Source of the DNA: Exiguobacterium oxidotolerans JCM 12280
GTDB taxonomy: Bacteria; Bacillota; Bacilli; Exiguobacteriales; Exiguobacteriaceae
Reading direction: 5' to 3'
Length of the DNA stretch: 64,000 bases
Assembly: GCF_000702625.1 (NCBI RefSeq)
Contig: NZ_JNIS01000001.1
Location: 2,856,001 to 2,920,000 of the forward strand
Shown: in pieces, positions 60,907 through 64,000 of the stretch
Layout: each line of letters opens with the position of its first letter
Numbering within the stretch: the first letter of the stretch is position 1
Position numbers and translations under genes: made by a program
The notes under the pieces: generated by a model
Seen by the model: the letters and a program-made list of their open reading frames with translations, nothing else
Database searches by the model: none
What the model was told of the DNA's origin: nothing

Positions 60907-61194
60907 ATGTGGTTACTGTTTGGGATACTCGCCATCTTCGCGACGGCGGTGAATCTGATTTTGTACTTCATCGGCAAGGACTATAAGCTGGCAATGGCTG
61001 CCGGGTTATCGCTGACGACGCTCACGCTGTGCGCAGAATACAGTCAAATTGCGAGCTGGGTCGAAGCCGAGGACTGGGCGGCGCTCGCGGACGTTGTTCC
61101 CGGAATGGAACGCGCCTGGTGGTTCTTAACGATTATGTCGATTGGACTGAATCTGACACCACTGTTACTCGAATACAGAAAAAACCGATCTTGA
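60907..61194 (+). CDS. Small hypothetical membrane protein
   Basis: A 95-residue protein with three hydrophobic segments and an acidic central loop (EAEDWAALADVVPG). It resembles widespread small Firmicutes membrane proteins of unknown role. ATG follows AAGGAGAGGGGG. GC and codon use return to the genome norm here. Confidence 0.58.
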   Translation: MWLLFGILAIFATAVNLILYFIGKDYKLAMAAGLSLTTLTLCAEYSQIASWVEAEDWAALADVVPGMERAWWFLTIMSIGLNLTPLLLEYRKNRS

Positions 61195-61233
61195 TTAACG
61201 CATAAATTCATTTTGAACAGGAGGTCGCTTGCA

Positions 61234-61707
61234 ATGACCTATACCTATGCACCACTGACGCAACGTCAGGCGGAACAGATTGCGTATGACTGGAAATACG
61301 AGGGTGACTTTGCGTTCTACGATATGCCGAATGACCAAGAGGATTTGGAGGGATTTTTGGATCCGGACAAACGGACGGAACATTACTATGCGGTGATGGA
61401 CGGTACGCAACTGTTCGGATTTTTTGTGTTTGAACCCGGACAGGACAGCCTTGAATTGGCGTTAGGGATGCGGCCTGATTTGACGGGACGAGGAAACGGA
61501 ACGGCCTTTTTGGAATCCGGTCTTGCCTTTGCAATCAAGCAGTATCAACCACGTCACATTGAATTAGCCGTCGCAACGTTTAACGAACGGGCAATCCGGC
61601 TGTACACTAAAAGCGGTTTTGAACCGGTCGAGCAGTTTCAGCAGGCAACAAACGGCGGAAGCTATGAATTCGTCAAAATGCGTCTGCATACAGGAGGGAT
61701 GGAATGA
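61234..61707 (+). CDS. GNAT family N-acetyltransferase
   Basis: A 157-residue acetyltransferase of the GNAT fold. The acetyl-CoA loop is in RPDLTGRGNGTAFLE (Q/R-x-x-G-x-G/A variant RGNGT), followed by AVATFNERAIRLYTKSGF, typical of RimI-like enzymes. Substrate unknown. ATG 61234 follows AGGAGGTCG; an earlier TTG is in frame but lies before the ribosome site. Overlaps the cytidine deaminase gene by four bases. Confidence 0.85.
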   Translation: MTYTYAPLTQRQAEQIAYDWKYEGDFAFYDMPNDQEDLEGFLDPDKRTEHYYAVMDGTQLFGFFVFEPGQDSLELALGMRPDLTGRGNGTAFLESGLAFAIKQYQPRHIELAVATFNERAIRLYTKSGFEPVEQFQQATNGGSYEFVKMRLHTGGME

Positions 61708-62102
61708 ACATCGAACAGCAGTTATTTGAGGCAGCAAAAGAATTAATCGAAACGAGATATCCGAACGGATGGGGCGGAGCGGCAGCGATGGCGACCGATG
61801 ACGGACGGATCTTGACGAGTGTCGCACCCGACGTCGTCAATGCGTCGACCGAATTGTGTATCGAGACCGGTGCCATCCTCGAAGCACACAAGTTAAACTG
61901 TCGGATCACACATACGATTTGTGTCGTACGGGACGATGAACAGGCACCTTTCAAGATTTTGAGTCCATGTGGTGTCTGCCAGGAGCGTCTGTTTTACTTT
62001 GGTGCGGACGTTAAAGCTGCCGTCACGAATCCCGAGCAAGCACTAGTCTATAAAGCACTCCATGAGTTGCAGCCGTACCATTGGTTAAAAGCGTATCAAT
62101 AG
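61704..62102 (+). CDS. Cytidine deaminase-like protein
   Basis: A 132-residue zinc hydrolase. Zinc ligands Cys52, Cys89 and Cys92 and catalytic Glu54 are in LCIETG and PCGVCQE, the three-cysteine arrangement of tetrameric cytidine and blasticidin-S deaminases. It may act on cytidine, a base analogue or an antibiotic. Start overlaps the GNAT stop (ATGA), so the two are coupled. A strong terminator follows. Confidence 0.82.
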   Translation: MNIEQQLFEAAKELIETRYPNGWGGAAAMATDDGRILTSVAPDVVNASTELCIETGAILEAHKLNCRITHTICVVRDDEQAPFKILSPCGVCQERLFYFGADVKAAVTNPEQALVYKALHELQPYHWLKAYQ

Positions 62103-62124
62103 GTAATATACGTGTTATTACAAA

Positions 62125-62172
62125 AAGATGAGCGTACATGAGTTTCATGTGTACGCTCATCTTGATTTTTTG
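62125..62172. terminator. Convergent terminator
   Basis: Arms AAGATGAGCGTACA and TGTACGCTCATCTT, then T-run; it separates two converging genes. Confidence 0.88.
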
Positions 62173-62187
62173 GGTTGATACAAAAGA

Positions 62188-63105
62188 TTATTTCAATCTA
62201 GCACGAACCGAAAGTTTCTTTTGTGATAAAGTCTTTCGGACATAAGTTCCTGCACCTAACGCAACAGCGGCACCGATACAGCTCGACAAGCAACCGAGTA
62301 TTAAGTACATCGATGGATCTGATTCACCAATCAGGACGGAGGCGATACCTCCGATCGCTGGAAACAGCGCTACCATGTAGCCGCTTTTGGCACCACCGAT
62401 TTTCTCGACCAGCTTTAAGTAAAAGAGCCACGCTCCAAACGAAGCAAGCAGCGTGAGGTAGAGAAGGGCAGATAAGTAAGAAATAGAGGACGGTAGACGG
62501 ATGTCTTGCCCCTGCAATACGACGACTGTGCCGAGAAGCACACCACCTGCGATAAATCCGATTGCATTCGCATAAATCGGATCAACTTGTTTCTTCGCGT
62601 TCCGTGCTGAACTGGCGTCGCCGATTGCTGTAATGGCAGTACCGAGCAGGGCAAGCACGATTCCTTTTACATCATTCGGATGTATGTCGTGTAGAGTCGG
62701 GTAGAGTAAAATCAAAACGCCTAGCACACCTAATATGCCCCCCATCAGGATGCGGATATGTAAATGTTCTTTTAAAAAGATTCGTAAAGCAACGGGCGTG
62801 AAGATGACTTTCAATGAAAAAATCAACGTGACGATTGCAGCTGAACTGAACATGGTCGCGTAATAGAGACACAGATAGCTGAGTGCGAAGTTACAAATAC
62901 CAAACACCAGGAGATACGGAAGATCCTCTTTCGAAGGTTTTCCTTTTGGCTTCATGATCCAGACCAGACTACTAAACAAAATCGCTGTCAGGAATAAGCG
63001 ATAGGTCAACGATAACTCTAAGCTGACCGGCGTACCTTGAATCTTGACGGCAATGAAATTAAGCCCCCAGATCAATAAACAAAAGATGTACATAAAAATC
63101 GTCAT
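62188..63105 (-). CDS. DMT/EamA family transporter
   Basis: A 305-residue protein with ten hydrophobic segments in two repeated EamA halves. Landmarks are FIAVKIQGTPVSLELS, a GGILGVLGVLILL segment at the end of the first half and GESDPSMYLILG in the second. Family members export metabolites or amino acids. ATG 63105 follows AGGAGTGG. It is preceded by a 79-residue membrane protein gene 15 bases upstream. Confidence 0.85.
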   Translation of the reverse strand: MTIFMYIFCLLIWGLNFIAVKIQGTPVSLELSLTYRLFLTAILFSSLVWIMKPKGKPSKEDLPYLLVFGICNFALSYLCLYYATMFSSAAIVTLIFSLKVIFTPVALRIFLKEHLHIRILMGGILGVLGVLILLYPTLHDIHPNDVKGIVLALLGTAITAIGDASSARNAKKQVDPIYANAIGFIAGGVLLGTVVVLQGQDIRLPSSISYLSALLYLTLLASFGAWLFYLKLVEKIGGAKSGYMVALFPAIGGIASVLIGESDPSMYLILGCLSSCIGAAVALGAGTYVRKTLSQKKLSVRARLK

Positions 63106-63120
63106 CGGTATTTTCCACTC

Positions 63121-63360
63121 CTAGATCAAGACAATCAGCGAAAATCCAATCAGGATGTTGATGAAATTGAGGACATCCGTTGTTTTGGTATAAATTGATC
63201 TTCCCGTTTTCTTTGCATTGTCATTGAGAACCATCAAAATGACAGCAAACAGCGTCGTCAAACCGAGCGGGGCGTTGAGAAAACTGTCGGAATACGTGAA
63301 TGAATTAATTACGAGGTAAAGACTGTTCAGTATTGAAAGATAGAGTAATGTTTTTTGCAT
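63121..63360 (-). CDS. Small hypothetical membrane protein upstream of the DMT gene
   Basis: A 79-residue protein with three hydrophobic segments and the basic loop NDNAKKTGRS. Unknown. ATG 63360 follows AGGATGTGA; longer in-frame starts lack a ribosome site. It is the first gene of a two-gene operon with the EamA transporter. Confidence 0.55.
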   Translation of the reverse strand: MQKTLLYLSILNSLYLVINSFTYSDSFLNAPLGLTTLFAVILMVLNDNAKKTGRSIYTKTTDVLNFINILIGFSLIVLI

Positions 63361-63520
63361 CCAATCACATCCTGTTTGATTTATTATATGATTATACATT
63401 TTTACATAAAATTGCCACATGGGGAAGGGGAGTCTTTCATGTTTTCTCCTGTAACAATCTAAAATTTTGGATTCTTCACAATTGATTTTCAATTAAAAAC
63501 AGGAAAGAGAGAGGGCGCTT

Positions 63521-64000
63521 ATGTTTGCAAAAATTGAACAGCAAATCAAAGAACAGATACAGGCACAATCGATTCCGGGATTTTCCATGGCGGTCGTGCA
63601 AGATCAGGAAGTCATTTATTCGAACGGATTTGGTATCACGAACAGAGAAGAGGGCGGCGTTCCTGTTACCTCTAACACACTTTTTCGGATTGGCTCACTC
63701 AGTAAGCCGTTAACTGCAACGGCGATTATGGTATTGGTGGACAAAGGTCTGTTGAATCTCGATCTTCCGATTAAAGAATATGTCCCTCATTTTGAATTAC
63801 AGGACAAAGATGCTGCTGAGATCATCACACTGCGTATGCTATTAAATCATTCAGCCGGGATTCAAGACGGGACAGACCTTATTGGCAGTCGTGATGTAAC
63901 GGCACTTGAACACTATTTTTTGCATGAGGTCCCGACGTTGTCCATGGTTGCTCCGCCCGGCTTGATCTTTTCGTACAGTAACCATCACTTGAACATTGCC
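63521..64000 (+). CDS. Serine hydrolase, beta-lactamase class C family (partial)
   Basis: The 5' part, 160 codons, of a penicillin-binding-like serine hydrolase; it continues past the window end. The SxxK motif S59-L-S-K62 lies in RIGSLSKPLTA and the YxN motif in SYSNHHLN near residue 151. No signal peptide is seen, so it may be cytoplasmic or an esterase of the EstB type. ATG 63521 follows GAGAGAGGGCG. The family includes AmpC-like beta-lactamases, D-aminopeptidases and esterases; the activity is open. Confidence 0.85.
   Translation, partial: MFAKIEQQIKEQIQAQSIPGFSMAVVQDQEVIYSNGFGITNREEGGVPVTSNTLFRIGSLSKPLTATAIMVLVDKGLLNLDLPIKEYVPHFELQDKDAAEIITLRMLLNHSAGIQDGTDLIGSRDVTALEHYFLHEVPTLSMVAPPGLIFSYSNHHLNIA

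Noticed and set aside
1-64000. tRNA, rRNA, CRISPR, insertion sequence or prophage
   Set aside because: No repeat arrays, transposase, integrase or phage proteins and no conserved rRNA or tRNA blocks were seen on either strand.

Overview
The window looks like ordinary chromosome of a low-to-mid-GC Bacillota (Firmicutes) bacterium, most likely Exiguobacterium or a close relative. The reasons are strong AGGAGG-type ribosome sites with frequent GTG/TTG starts, a type B RNase P RNA next to a THUMP methyltransferase gene, a B. subtilis-like thiamin operon order (tenI-thiO-thiS-thiG-thiF), a bifunctional AdhE, a CobW/YciC gene behind a canonical Zur box, DUF1659/DUF2922 twins, and CcpA-like sites. 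The genus is inferred from protein style, not from a search. I see no rRNA, tRNA, insertion sequence, prophage or CRISPR array.

Layout. 0.2-3.3 kb: MFS exporter, OsmC-like protein and a lipoprotein GH3 hexosaminidase. 3.3-7.1 kb: a TPP riboswitch with terminator controls tenI-thiO-thiS-thiG-thiF (thiazole synthesis). 7.2-13.5 kb: a small anchored protein, sbcD-sbcC, an AAC(3)-like acetyltransferase and a BI-1-like membrane protein. 13.5-17.8 kb: a PadR-led operon with a HAAS-type membrane protein, two permease-like proteins and an ABC ATPase. 17.9-23.0 kb: small membrane protein, NERD protein, M3 peptidase, VanZ protein, and a MarR regulator with an ABC-2-like exporter. 23.0-30.2 kb: NAD(P)-binding protein, periplasmic-binding-like protein, DrrAB-like exporter with a short leader ORF, propeller-like protein, DedA, NhaC-type antiporter and beta-carbonic anhydrase.

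30.2-35.7 kb: a regulatory region dense in palindromes (three TGTGA-type sites and a cre-like site) precedes adhE. A second TPP riboswitch follows, and controls an SDR dehydrogenase and a luciferase-like (LLM) flavin monooxygenase. This pairing is the most unusual system in the window, since neither enzyme belongs to the classical thiamin pathway. 35.8-47.5 kb: membrane protein, secreted 5'-nucleotidase/cyclic phosphodiesterase, GrpB/DinB/hydrolase cluster, Zur-regulated YciC, cardiolipin synthase and a GH31 glucosidase.

47.7-58.6 kb: a soluble ferritin-like acyl-ACP desaturase with a long 5' leader, several hypothetical proteins, a lytic transglycosylase with a calcium-loop motif, a two-TM potassium channel, a secreted subtilase, rnpB and its methyltransferase neighbour. 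58.7-60.9 kb is AT-rich and holds only small, mostly membrane, hypothetical genes. 61-64 kb: GNAT acetyltransferase, cytidine deaminase, DMT transporter and the 5' part of a serine hydrolase that runs off the window.

The genes mostly serve cofactor supply, redox and carbon control (thiamin, AdhE, CcpA-type sites), envelope upkeep (hexosaminidase, transglycosylase, cardiolipin synthase, desaturase), metal homeostasis and export. Most transcription units end in clear intrinsic terminators, which makes operon boundaries unusually readable.
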